In this document: piece after piece, positions 9,602-16,982 of the stretch
Layout of the letters: each line of letters begins with the position of its first letter
Position numbering within the stretch: position 1 is the first letter of the stretch
Assembly (NCBI GenBank): GCA_030617815.1
Contig: JAUWUS010000003.1
Coordinates: 1-64,000, forward strand
Origin: Gammaproteobacteria bacterium
Lineage (GTDB): Bacteria; Pseudomonadota; Gammaproteobacteria; UBA6429; Thiohalophilaceae
Direction: 5' to 3'
Length of the DNA stretch: 64,000 nucleotides
Notes under the pieces: generated by a model
What the model was told of the DNA's origin: nothing
The model's database searches: none
The model's input: the letters and a program-made list of their open reading frames with translations, nothing else
Program-made: the position numbers and the translations under genes

Positions 9602-10264
9602 ATGAAACATCCTGATAAATCTTCAGCCGAACTTTTTATTGCAACGGGCTGTGTTCACTGCCCCGTGGTATTAAGCGAATTAAGTGAGCAACTTAAAAAA
9701 GGACATCTTTCATCCTTAAAAATAACTAATATTGCCGTTGATAATAAAAGAGCAGAAGAGTTAAATATTCGCAGTGTTCCCTGGTTCTCATTAACAGGTA
9801 ATAACTCCTTCATGATATTTTCAGGCAAACATTCACCTGAAGAAATTAAAAAATGGATAACCCTGGCGCAAACTGAAAAAGGTATGCAGGAATATATCGA
9901 GGAATATCTTGGTAATGGCCAGTTACTAACCATAGCGCAAGCTATTCAACTTAAACCAAAAATATTTTCCATCATCATTTCAATGCTTGAAGATGAAGAT
10001 ACCAGTATGAATATACGCATTGGATTAGATGCGTTAATAGAAAACTTTACAACAACTGACATTTTAAAGAAGCAATCTGCCGCGCTTAAAAACATAGCTT
10101 GCTCTGATAATATACGCTTACAAATAGATGCATTACACTATATTGCATTAACGGGTGATGCAGAAAATAAAGCTTTTTTGCAGGAAAAAATTGAATATAA
10201 AGACCAGCAAGTCAAAGATGCCGCTATTGAGGCACTTGAAACACTGAATGATTTAATTGATTAA
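9602..10264 (+). CDS. Thioredoxin-fold domain fused to HEAT-like repeats
   Basis: The first ~85 residues are thioredoxin-like, with the redox motif C17-V-H-C20 and the cis-proline region SVPWF. Residues about 115-220 are helical pairs of the HEAT/PBS type (repeated patterns such as DTSMNIRIGLDALIENF and DNIRLQIDALHYIALTGD), which would form a binding surface. No signal peptide, so it is cytoplasmic. Likely a dithiol oxidoreductase recruited to a partner protein; partner unknown. It is last in the GGDEF-EAL transcript and converges with the receiver-like gene. Confidence 0.75.
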   Translation: MKHPDKSSAELFIATGCVHCPVVLSELSEQLKKGHLSSLKITNIAVDNKRAEELNIRSVPWFSLTGNNSFMIFSGKHSPEEIKKWITLAQTEKGMQEYIEEYLGNGQLLTIAQAIQLKPKIFSIIISMLEDEDTSMNIRIGLDALIENFTTTDILKKQSAALKNIACSDNIRLQIDALHYIALTGDAENKAFLQEKIEYKDQQVKDAAIEALETLNDLID

Positions 10265-10265
10265 A

Positions 10266-10640
10266 TTAAACATTTTCCAGCGCAGCTTTTAACTGCTGCG
10301 TATCAATCGGATAAGCCAGTTCGGTATAAAATGAAAATCGTGCACGTAGTTTTTCGAATTGATGAAAATACTCTTTTTCATAAAAAATAATGACTTTAAC
10401 TTCGTCCATTTGTTGAATTACAGCCATTAACGTTTCTAAACTACTGGTCCTATCACGAAAATCAGACTGGAAATTAAATTCCGCAACAACGACATCGTAC
10501 TTGTTTTGTTTAAGGCTACGTAATGCTTTACGCATACTATTTACAGCTTCAACCTGAAATCCGCACTTTTCATAAAGCTCTCGAAAATCAGGGTAACCAC
10601 CAAGTTCTGTTATTGATAATAAAAATTTATTATTGCTCAT
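10266..10640 (-). CDS. Receiver-like (pseudo-REC) single-domain protein
   Basis: A 124-residue protein with the alternating strands and helices of a response-regulator receiver: KFLLSITE, a YDVVVAEF strand, KVIIFYEK and a C-terminal YPIDTQQLKAALENV helix. The position of the phospho-accepting Asp at the end of strand 3 appears to be Glu54, and no acidic pair is evident at the N-terminus, so ordinary phosphorylation is unlikely. It may act through protein contacts alone. The assignment is by fold pattern, not by close family. Confidence 0.55.
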   Translation of the reverse strand: MSNNKFLLSITELGGYPDFRELYEKCGFQVEAVNSMRKALRSLKQNKYDVVVAEFNFQSDFRDRTSSLETLMAVIQQMDEVKVIIFYEKEYFHQFEKLRARFSFYTELAYPIDTQQLKAALENV

Positions 10641-10774
10641 ATTACTTTTAACGTTATTTATTTATATAAAAGACTTGAATTTATTGTAACACACCACCAG
10701 ACTATATAACCTTAGCTGCTGGCCATGAAAACATCCCAAAGCCATCATCATACATCTTGACTAGGAATTATTTT

Positions 10775-11014
10775 ATGCCCTACTTCGTTTACAGAATCGC
10801 ACCTGGTGTCAGTAAAATTGTAAAAAATCTTGAAGCCCTTGAAAACTTTGAGAAATTCAAAGATGCCAAAAACTTCACTAAAGAAAAACGCCAGCAAGAA
10901 AATACTGAAGAAAGTAATACTTACAAAATTATTTTCGCTGAGAATAGCCTTGATGCAGAAGAAAAATTACAGGAACAACGCGAAGAAAGCATTGTGCGAG
11001 AATGGGAAAAATAA
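10775..11014 (+). CDS. Conserved charged small protein (79 aa)
   Basis: Begins MPYFVYRIAPG and continues as a very charged helical segment rich in Lys and Glu, ending ESIVREWEK. AGGA lies about 8 bases before the ATG at 10775; the TTG at 10757 was rejected. The opening looks like short gammaproteobacterial proteins of unknown role. The Cys-cluster gene follows 26 bp later, so the two are probably one operon. Confidence 0.65.
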   Translation: MPYFVYRIAPGVSKIVKNLEALENFEKFKDAKNFTKEKRQQENTEESNTYKIIFAENSLDAEEKLQEQREESIVREWEK

Positions 11015-11040
11015 ATCAGTTCTGATTAAGTTATTATAAA

Positions 11041-11493
11041 ATGGATGAAGACAAATACAGAGAGACTTATCGCTCAGTTAATACTCTACAATGCCCCTTT
11101 GAGAAAACATTAAATTCCCGTCGTTGCCAATGCTCTAAAATGGAACGCATTCATCTGGCAGATCGTGAATGTGTTGGCTGCATGGAAAAACAAGCATGGC
11201 AAAACTGTCGCGACTTTCTACAGTTATTACGCAACAGTGCAAAATTCTCTCTTAAAATGACAGAAGTTGATGGCCCCTTACCGCATGGCAAAGAAATAAA
11301 AGTACAAAATGGCAGCATCATTGGTCTGGATAAATTGTTTAACCCGGAAAACAAGGAAAGACCGAATATTTACCAACTATTAAATTTAGCCCTGACTAAA
11401 TACGAAAAATTTGAAAATCTGCCCCTCGATCAATTAATGCAATCGATTGTCAACTTCAAGGCAAGAGAAACAAGAAAAGATAAAAAGAAGTAG
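11041..11493 (+). CDS. Cysteine-cluster protein of unknown function
   Basis: A 150-residue soluble protein whose first 60 residues carry six Cys in the pattern CPFEK...CQC...RECVGC...NC, suggestive of an Fe-S or zinc site. The C-terminal two thirds is helical and charged (LLNLALTKYEKFENLPLDQL) and ends in lysines. The N-terminal pattern recalls a conserved family in gammaproteobacteria without a characterised member. It is second in the operon with the 79-aa gene. Function unknown; metal binding is an inference from the Cys spacing. Confidence 0.65.
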   Translation: MDEDKYRETYRSVNTLQCPFEKTLNSRRCQCSKMERIHLADRECVGCMEKQAWQNCRDFLQLLRNSAKFSLKMTEVDGPLPHGKEIKVQNGSIIGLDKLFNPENKERPNIYQLLNLALTKYEKFENLPLDQLMQSIVNFKARETRKDKKK

Positions 11494-11510
11494 AGTTTAA
11501 AAAAACTCTA
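11491..11510 (+). terminator. Hairpin overlapping the stop codon
   Basis: A perfect 8-bp AT-rich stem (11491-11498 with 11503-11510) and 4-nt loop that includes the TAG stop of the Cys-cluster gene. The downstream sequence has only a short T-rich stretch, so it is a weak terminator candidate. Confidence 0.4.
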
Positions 11511-11530
11511 GCGCCTAATTTTATTTAACT

Positions 11531-11688
11531 ATAGCGGCTAGCGAGAGGTTAGAGAACAAGGCAAAATATTATGAAAAAGCGGAGCTTACAATAAGTAAGT
11601 GAGCATTTTGAATGATATTTTCGTAGTGCCCCACATAGAAATATTTTAGAGGGTGAACGCCGTTATCTGACCTCTCGCTTGTCGCTAT
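11531..11688. mobile_element. MITE-like inverted-repeat element, copy 1
   Basis: A 158-bp non-coding element with 27-bp terminal inverted repeats at 11531-11557 and 11662-11688 (ATAGCGxCxAGCGAGAGG at the outer end, AGAxAAC at the inner end), and the internal blocks AGAACAAGGCAAAA, AAAAAGCGGA, GTGAGCATTTTGA and AACGCCGTTATCTG. All these blocks recur in the element at 16808-16982. No transposase is encoded, so it would have been moved in trans. Its right end supplies the last codons and stop of the antitoxin gene. Confidence 0.75.
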
Positions 11689-12067
11689 GCCAATCGTAGG
11701 AGCAATCCAGGTGCTTTCTTATCTCGATGATCCCCGATAAACCATTTTCAATAATTATTTGTAATGGAATCTGATTTTTTAATTTTTTACTGCGCTGCCT
11801 AATCCACATTTTACCCATTTGCGGGTTATGTGGATAAGATGTTCTTAAGGCATCAGTAATACCAAGAATATGTTCTATTCTCTCTTCAACTTCTGCTGTA
11901 ACAGGAAAAGGAGTATTTTCCCGGTAACGCCGCAATGCACGTGTTGGTGTTTTTTCAGGCAAAGCTAAAAGTGAGATTATTTCGGCAGCTGACATTCCCC
12001 AACCATCCAGTATTCCCATAATACCGATTGTCAGAGTAATTTGTTCATCCTGGGTCATACTTTTCAT
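11663..12067 (-). CDS. ParS/MbcA/Xre-type antitoxin (DUF2384), orphan
   Basis: A 134-residue protein with an N-terminal Xre-like helical region (ILDGWGMSAAEIISLLALPEKTPTRALRRYR), then ERIEHILGITDALRTSYP, and a C-terminal toxin-binding domain (MGKMWIRQRSKKL, ENGLSGIIEIRKHLD), the order of antitoxins that pair with RES-domain NAD-degrading toxins. No RES gene lies on either side. The ATG at 12067 has GAGG seven bases upstream. The last eight residues and the TAA lie inside the inverted-repeat element, so the natural C-terminus (probably just after CSYDW) has been replaced. It may still repress transcription; an intact pair is absent here. Confidence 0.7.
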   Translation of the reverse strand: MKSMTQDEQITLTIGIMGILDGWGMSAAEIISLLALPEKTPTRALRRYRENTPFPVTAEVEERIEHILGITDALRTSYPHNPQMGKMWIRQRSKKLKNQIPLQIIIENGLSGIIEIRKHLDCSYDWHSDKREVR

Positions 12068-12239
12068 TTCGTAGCCTCAAAGCTAAATCTATATACATAA
12101 TAAACTCACAAACCACTCGAAAATTATTTCACCTAATTTCCAGCGGATATCACGGTGCTTTATATTCAGGCATTAAATCAACCGAAAATTATTGTACAAT
12201 AACTTTCACTAATTTACTTTTAAATCTCGAGGTTATACC

Positions 12240-12311
12240 GTGTCAGAGGCAATAAAAATTGCACATTTAACCGGTGTAAAACAAGGGAGAAATGTTCTGC
12301 AACAAAATTAA
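12240..12311 (+). pseudogene. Possible remnant of an ABC-transporter ATPase N-terminus
   Basis: In the 519-bp stretch between the antitoxin and the next gene, a GTG-started frame gives 23 residues (VSEAIKIAHLTGVKQGRNVL) before a stop. The opening matches the usual first strand of ABC ATPases (short lead, then xIxxLTxxxxxRxVL), and CGAGG lies shortly upstream. Nothing downstream continues the Walker A region, so if real it is a truncated relic. The rest of the stretch is AT-rich without recognisable coding sequence. Confidence 0.3.
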
Positions 12312-12537
12312 TGATTATGCTGTTTTCCCAGCGAATATTAGTAATGAAACATTCATATTTTCAAACTGAAAAAACGTACACTTATTTTTACTGCTTCCCT
12401 TTGTTTTAAATGCAACTTCCTTTAAATTAACTTTAACACTTACTGACTAAAGGGTATTACCAATATATTCAAAATTATTTCTAAAAAAAGAGGCATTTAT
12501 CTGTTTAAGTATTACACTTAAATTGAATGATAATTAA

Positions 12538-12555
12538 TGTGATTTAATTATCACA
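12538..12555. promoter_or_regulatory. Palindrome upstream of the HTH-reductase operon
   Basis: The 18-bp sequence TGTGATTTAATTATCACA has 6-bp arms that are perfect inverted copies around a symmetric AT centre, 32 bp before the ATG of the 101-aa gene. The half-sites resemble those of CRP/FNR-family regulators, but the spacing (8 bases between TGTGA and TCACA) is two longer than the E. coli CRP consensus. It could equally be the operator of the HTH-bearing protein encoded in the same operon. Confidence 0.4.
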
Positions 12556-12586
12556 CAGATCACAAACAGAAACGATATAATTTAAA

Positions 12587-12892
12587 ATGCCATATACACT
12601 TATTCAACAATTTAATGCTCAATTTGCCCATGTCAAATTTAACGGTTTTTTTCAGGGGGAAGCTGTAACGTGGGACACGCATTTTTTTACTTTGCAAGGC
12701 TATGTGGTGCAGGAAAATATTAAAGATACAAAGCTGAAACAATTTATCGATATTCAGGCTGCTGAATCTGGCATTATGAAATTAACCATTGCATTAAACA
12801 TTAAAGAAATTAATAAACCAAGTATTAAAAAAATGATAATCATGATTAAACAATACAAAAATCTATCGCCAGGTCGACATGAATATGGCTAA
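12587..12892 (+). CDS. Conserved small protein, partner of the reductase fusion
   Basis: A 101-residue soluble protein starting MPYTLIQQFNAQFAHVKF with a hydrophobic-alternating N-terminal half (GYVVQENI) and a basic C-terminus. No Cys pairs, signal peptide or membrane segment. It starts 32 bp after the palindrome and its stop is 33 bp before the fusion gene, so the two are probably one operon. No family recognised; function unknown. Confidence 0.6.
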   Translation: MPYTLIQQFNAQFAHVKFNGFFQGEAVTWDTHFFTLQGYVVQENIKDTKLKQFIDIQAAESGIMKLTIALNIKEINKPSIKKMIIMIKQYKNLSPGRHEYG

Positions 12893-12924
12893 TTTCAACC
12901 TCAATAATAAAAGGTTTGTTTATC

Positions 12925-14403
12925 ATGCCTAGACTTGTTTCCCTTTCACGCGCAGCAAAACTTGTTGGCCTTTCACGGGGAGCCTTACAAAAAAGAGTTC
13001 ATGATCTCGAACTAAAAAGCTTTGAAGGTCAGGTTAATCTGGACGACATTGAAAAAATGTTTCCTGATGCTAAACTTGAAGATAATCATATTATTGAAGA
13101 TTTAGAAAAAATTGTAGAGCAAGCGCTTAAGAAAGCTCATGGAGCAAAACTAGCTAAACTTTTAGCACCTGACGCTTACACTTTAGCAGCCAGGTTACAA
13201 TCAATTACTAAAGACCATGCCCGTTCAAAAAATCAAGTGCATGAGTTTATTGAGCTTTTCTCAAATTTACAGTCACAAATTAGTCACTTAGCAAAAACGT
13301 CCGATAAACCTCACCTTTTTGAAGATTTAAACAACTGGCTAGATGACTCTATTAATAAAATTCAGGATGTCGTAATAAAACCAGCCCCTTTATTAGAAAA
13401 AGATACCGTACTTCGTGTTATGGCAGCACAAGTTCATATCAAAAATACCGGGCATGAATTTTTTGTTGATGGTACAAATAGCATTCTTGAAGCAGGTTTA
13501 AGTGCCGGCTTAGCATTAAATTATGGTTGCAGTAATGGCATCTGCGGAAAATGCAAAGCAAAACTTATTTCTGGTGAAATTAAAAAAATCAAACCACATG
13601 ATTTTGTTTTTTCGGAAAGTGAAAAATTACAAAACTATTTTTTATGCTGCTCAAATACAGCCATAACCGAAATTGAAATAGAAGCGGACGAAGCGGGTAG
13701 CGAAAAAGATATTCCGGCGCAACAAATTGCGGCTAAGGTTAAAAAAATGGATAAACTTACGGATGATGTACTTATCCTGAATTTAAAAACGCCGCGCACT
13801 AATCGTTTACGTTTTCTTGCAGGACAAAATGTTATATTAAGTCGTGCTGACTTGCCTCCTTTGGAAATAGCCATAGCAAGTTGTCCATGTGATGATATGA
13901 ATATTCAGTTTCATATATCAAAGAACAATAACAACCTATTCACCAGATACATCGCGGAAGAATTAAACAATTCCGATTCCATTCACATTGAAGGTCCTAC
14001 CGGTTCTTTTATTTTAGATGAAGATTCAAATAAACCGGTTATATTCATTGCTTTTGATACCGGCTTTGCACCAATAAAAAGCCTGGTTGAACACGCGGTA
14101 ACACTTGAACATGCTGAGTTTATCCATCTCTATTGGATACATGCAGGTGAAAAACCGTATATGCATAATCAATGTCGAGCATGGGAAGATGCGCTGGATA
14201 ATTTTAAATATCAACAACAACAATACGACAATTCAGACGCGCAACAACTGGAAGATAAATTTAAAATACTAATCGATGAATATTCAGATTTTTCTGATAA
14301 AAATATTTACATCTGTGGCACAGAAAAAATGGTCAGAAAAACCCAACAAGTTTTACTTAACCATAATGCAGAAAAAGAACGACTTAAAATACAAATACTT
14401 TAA
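12925..14403 (+). CDS. HTH-ferredoxin-flavin reductase fusion protein
   Basis: A 492-residue cytoplasmic protein. Residues about 4-50 look like a MerR/excisionase-type helix-turn-helix (SLSRAAKLVGLSRGALQKRV, then a short wing). A helical region follows to about 150. Residues about 165-255 are a plant-type [2Fe-2S] ferredoxin with C202, C207, C210 and C241 or C242. The rest is a ferredoxin-reductase-like module: LRFLAGQNVIL, a nucleotide-binding DTGFAPIKSLVEHA, and the terminal IYICGTEKMVRKTQQVLL. The usual FAD motif RxYS is not evident (PLEIAIAS instead). An AAAAGG site precedes the ATG at 12925. It is either a redox enzyme with a helical adaptor or a redox-sensing DNA-binding protein; I cannot decide which. 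Confidence 0.75.
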   Translation: MPRLVSLSRAAKLVGLSRGALQKRVHDLELKSFEGQVNLDDIEKMFPDAKLEDNHIIEDLEKIVEQALKKAHGAKLAKLLAPDAYTLAARLQSITKDHARSKNQVHEFIELFSNLQSQISHLAKTSDKPHLFEDLNNWLDDSINKIQDVVIKPAPLLEKDTVLRVMAAQVHIKNTGHEFFVDGTNSILEAGLSAGLALNYGCSNGICGKCKAKLISGEIKKIKPHDFVFSESEKLQNYFLCCSNTAITEIEIEADEAGSEKDIPAQQIAAKVKKMDKLTDDVLILNLKTPRTNRLRFLAGQNVILSRADLPPLEIAIASCPCDDMNIQFHISKNNNNLFTRYIAEELNNSDSIHIEGPTGSFILDEDSNKPVIFIAFDTGFAPIKSLVEHAVTLEHAEFIHLYWIHAGEKPYMHNQCRAWEDALDNFKYQQQQYDNSDAQQLEDKFKILIDEYSDFSDKNIYICGTEKMVRKTQQVLLNHNAEKERLKIQIL

Positions 14404-14414
14404 ATTAATGGATA

Positions 14415-14708
14415 TTATTTTTCGTCTTCGCCTATCCAGCCTTCAAGCGCATCCATAATTTTTCTTGCCTGATCTTTACTGGAAATATTAAATTTAGACT
14501 TAAATTGATATTGCCCATTACGTTTCTGGTAACGGCGTATGCTATATTTATCCGGGCCAAACTCACCTTTGGTTCTGTTCAAATCCTGATACTTGAATAT
14601 AATGGTTGACCAGGCGCCGCGAGTTAAAATAACTTTATCCAGTTCTTTGGATACCAGCTCACCGCCGTCTTCATAATTTACTGTAAGTTCATCAATTTCA
14701 GATGACAT
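14415..14708 (-). CDS. Conserved hypothetical protein (97 aa)
   Basis: A small soluble protein rich in acidic and basic residues: an N-terminal VNYEDGGELVSKELDKVILTRGAW block, then FKYQDLNRTKGEFGPDKYSIRRYQK and a C-terminal helix ending WIGEDEK. No signal, membrane segment or Cys. It converges with the reductase fusion (11 bp apart) and is divergent from gloA. Function unknown. Confidence 0.65.
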   Translation of the reverse strand: MSSEIDELTVNYEDGGELVSKELDKVILTRGAWSTIIFKYQDLNRTKGEFGPDKYSIRRYQKRNGQYQFKSKFNISSKDQARKIMDALEGWIGEDEK

Positions 14709-14831
14709 AAGAGGTGCTCCTAATATACTTATGTTATATATCTATAATATTTTAATTAAGATGCAACTATAACTGAAAACAAAGCTTCACAAAAGTTTTT
14801 ATTTATTAAACGTTACTTTAGGACTAAATTT

Positions 14832-15218
14832 ATGCGCATACTACACACCATGATTCGAGTTATAGATCTTGAAAAATCAATTCAATTTTACACTGACATA
14901 TTAGACATGAAATTATTACGGAAAAAGGATTACCCGGAAGGAAAATTCACGTTGGCTTTCGTTGGTTATGGCAATGAATCTGAAGAAGCAGTCATTGAAC
15001 TGACTCACAACTGGGACACTGAAAATTATGAGCTGGGTAATGCTTTTGGCCACATAGCAATAGAAGTTAACGATGTATATAAAGCCTGTGAAAGTATGAA
15101 AAAGAGTGGTGGAAAAATCATTCGAGATGCCGGCCCGATGAATGCAGGCACAACCATTATTGCCTTTATCGAGGATCCAGATGGTTACCAAATAGAACTT
15201 ATTGGTAGAAAAAATTAA
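14832..15218 (+). CDS. gloA: Lactoylglutathione lyase (glyoxalase I)
   Basis: GloA converts the methylglyoxal-glutathione hemithioacetal to S-lactoylglutathione. The 128-residue length and the metal ligands H5, E56, H74 and E122 coincide with the positions known in the E. coli Ni-dependent enzyme. The opening [20 protein letters not shown] is the family signature, as is FGHIAIEV. The glutathione it needs would be supplied by gshA elsewhere in the window. Monocistronic, with an AT-rich upstream region. Confidence 0.96.
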   Translation: MRILHTMIRVIDLEKSIQFYTDILDMKLLRKKDYPEGKFTLAFVGYGNESEEAVIELTHNWDTENYELGNAFGHIAIEVNDVYKACESMKKSGGKIIRDAGPMNAGTTIIAFIEDPDGYQIELIGRKN

Positions 15219-15396
15219 ATCAACCTAACTTGCCATGAACAAGGTATTGCATTTATGCCGAAATTTATGACCGATTGATCTGTAACCTTGTCGTTTACAT
15301 CTCAGGAAAGTATATTTACCAAATCACTTGATAATGCATTACATGAAAATTAAAAAATAATGGTCATCAAATCAAATATAATAATAAGGATACGTT

Positions 15397-16206
15397 ATGA
15401 GTAAATCATTTGAGGCAGTATCTTCTCCACATAAATTTATTCCGTCCATAATAAAAGACAGCATGGATTTCGAACATCTATGGCAAACAAAGCCAGCCTT
15501 TATTTTTTCAAGCCTGTCGCATATTGCTTACTTCAATGAAATAAAAGTTAAAACCTTCATGGAAACACTCGGAGCAAAAAAAACATTTGTCTATGACCAT
15601 GAAAAAGCGCAAGCATTTTTATCTATTTGGGAGAACAAAGCAATTTTAACCTTTAGAGGAACGCAACCTATAGAAAGCATAAGTTTTTTTCAAAAAATTC
15701 GTATTAAATATTTTCTAACATTCAAGATTAACCCGCTTCCAATTATGTTTAGCAATAATGATATTCTGGCTGACTTAAATTTTACCCCAACCTCTTTTGA
15801 TAACATAAATGATGTTGATGTGCATAGTGGATTTCTTGGCGAGCTGGATAAATTATGGAATAACATTATTTCAGATATTAACCAAAAAGCTGGGGGTATT
15901 CCTATCTGGGTTACAGGACATAGCCTTGGTGCAGCCATGGCAACACTGGCAGGAATGCGCCATTCTTTTGAAAGCGTAACCACTTTTGGTGAACCACGTG
16001 TTGGCAGCAATATAAACAAAGCCTTTAAATCTAAAGATCACAATCGCTATGTCAACGGCGATGATCCTGTCACCACAGTACCTCCTGAGTTTCTTTTTAA
16101 CTATAAACATCATGGCAATCTAATACCTATTCAAAATAAAGATGGAACAACCAACATGATATATGATCATTCCATTATTTATTATTCTGAAAATCTGAGT
16201 TTATAA
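15397..16206 (+). CDS. Class 3 lipase-family serine hydrolase
   Basis: A 269-residue alpha/beta hydrolase with the lipase class 3 nucleophile elbow GHSLGAA (Ser176), preceded by the strand IPIWVT. The likely catalytic Asp is in GDDPVTTVPP and the His in YDHSIIYY, matching the fungal-type lipase_3 order. No signal peptide is visible, so the protein is either cytoplasmic or exported by a route not evident here. Substrate unknown; esterase or lipase activity is inferred from the family. Confidence 0.85.
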   Translation: MSKSFEAVSSPHKFIPSIIKDSMDFEHLWQTKPAFIFSSLSHIAYFNEIKVKTFMETLGAKKTFVYDHEKAQAFLSIWENKAILTFRGTQPIESISFFQKIRIKYFLTFKINPLPIMFSNNDILADLNFTPTSFDNINDVDVHSGFLGELDKLWNNIISDINQKAGGIPIWVTGHSLGAAMATLAGMRHSFESVTTFGEPRVGSNINKAFKSKDHNRYVNGDDPVTTVPPEFLFNYKHHGNLIPIQNKDGTTNMIYDHSIIYYSENLSL

Positions 16207-16216
16207 AAAACATTTA

Positions 16217-16412
16217 AACCACGAAGAACTCGAAGAAAAGACAATAGGTTGAACCACGGAGGACGCAGGGGTACACAGAGAAAGAAAAAATACTTATATT
16301 ATCCGTTCGTTCGTTCGTCCTGAGCTTGTCGAAGGATGTAATGAGTATGTAGAGTTCATGATTCGACAAGCTCATCACGAACGGTTACATTTTCAGTATT
16401 TCCCGTGGTTTT
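16217..16412. repeat. Composite of nested dispersed repeats
   Basis: Between the lipase and the MazG-like gene lies a stack of repeat pieces: AACCACGAAGAACTCGAAG at 16217, a second related unit GAACCACGGAGGACGCAGG at 16251 with GTACACAGAGAAAG after it, the palindromic unit described separately, and a closing CCCGTGGTTTTT at 16401-16412 that is inverted relative to the opening. The ACCACGGAGGAC unit recurs at 24080. No coding sequence is seen in it. Confidence 0.6.
16312..16383. repeat. Palindromic CGTTCGTCCTGAGC repeat unit
   Basis: Two 27-bp inverted arms (16312-16338 and 16357-16383), differing at four positions, around an 18-bp centre. The arm reads CGTTCGTCCTGAGCTTGTCG and onward. It is preceded by a short CGTT tandem. 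A single arm occurs again at 49529-49555. It resembles widespread REP-type extragenic elements and would form a strong hairpin in RNA from either strand. Confidence 0.7.
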
Positions 16413-16430
16413 TCATTTATAGTGACCTTT

Positions 16431-16784
16431 TTAATACTGATCGTATTTCTTTGAACTACCCTTCACCTTTTCTACCGGATATTTTTTTTCATTTATAATT
16501 ATTTTGTCGTCTACATACTGCGGTAAATCCACTTCGAGCTTTGTTGCCAGGCGCGTAAGATAAATATAAATATCCGCCATTTCAAACGCAACTTCATCGA
16601 GTTTTTTCTTGCTAAGATTATTACTTTGCTCTTCAGTCAACCATTGGAAATGTTCTGTGAGTTCCGCCGCTTCAACACTTAATGCCATGACTAAATTTTT
16701 CGGCGCATGAAATTGATCCCAGTCACGATCCATTGCAAATTTAACCAGGCGCTTTGATAAGTTTTCAAAATATTCGTTTGACAT
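16431..16784 (-). CDS. MazG-like nucleotide pyrophosphohydrolase
   Basis: A 117-residue all-alpha NTP pyrophosphatase. The metal-binding EXXE...EXXD pattern is present: SVEAAELTEHFQW followed by DEVAFEMADIYIYLTRLA. Size and the DWDQFHAPKNLVMAL opening fit the dCTPase/RS21-C6 branch of the MazG superfamily, which removes non-canonical or excess nucleoside triphosphates. The exact nucleotide is not deducible. An inverted-repeat element begins 24 bp upstream of its start. Confidence 0.85.
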   Translation of the reverse strand: MSNEYFENLSKRLVKFAMDRDWDQFHAPKNLVMALSVEAAELTEHFQWLTEEQSNNLSKKKLDEVAFEMADIYIYLTRLATKLEVDLPQYVDDKIIINEKKYPVEKVKGSSKKYDQY

Positions 16785-16807
16785 AATTTTTCCTGTTCAG
16801 TGAATCT

Positions 16808-16982
16808 GCTCGCGCAACGAGAGATTAGAGAACAAGGCAAAAACTAGAGAAAAAGCGGAATGTACAATTAGGCCACTCTCGCACTTCCATGTGCTACGCG
16901 GCACCTGAACATCCCTGTTCAATGTACGTGAGCATTTTGAGCTGGTTTTTAACGCCGTTATCTGGTCTCTCATTGTTCGAGC
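16808..16982. mobile_element. MITE-like inverted-repeat element, copy 2
   Basis: A 175-bp element with imperfect 26-bp terminal inverted repeats (16808-16833 and 16957-16982). It shares AGAGAACAAGGCAAAAA, AAAAAGCGGA, GTGAGCATTTTGA and AACGCCGTTATCTG with the copy at 11531-11688. Its centre carries about 50 extra GC-richer bases with their own short inverted repeats. The right end touches the stop codon of ilvD. No protein is encoded. Confidence 0.75.

Noticed and set aside
12538-12555. CRP binding site
   Set aside because: The half-sites fit, but the spacer is two bases too long for the CRP consensus; kept only as an unassigned palindrome.
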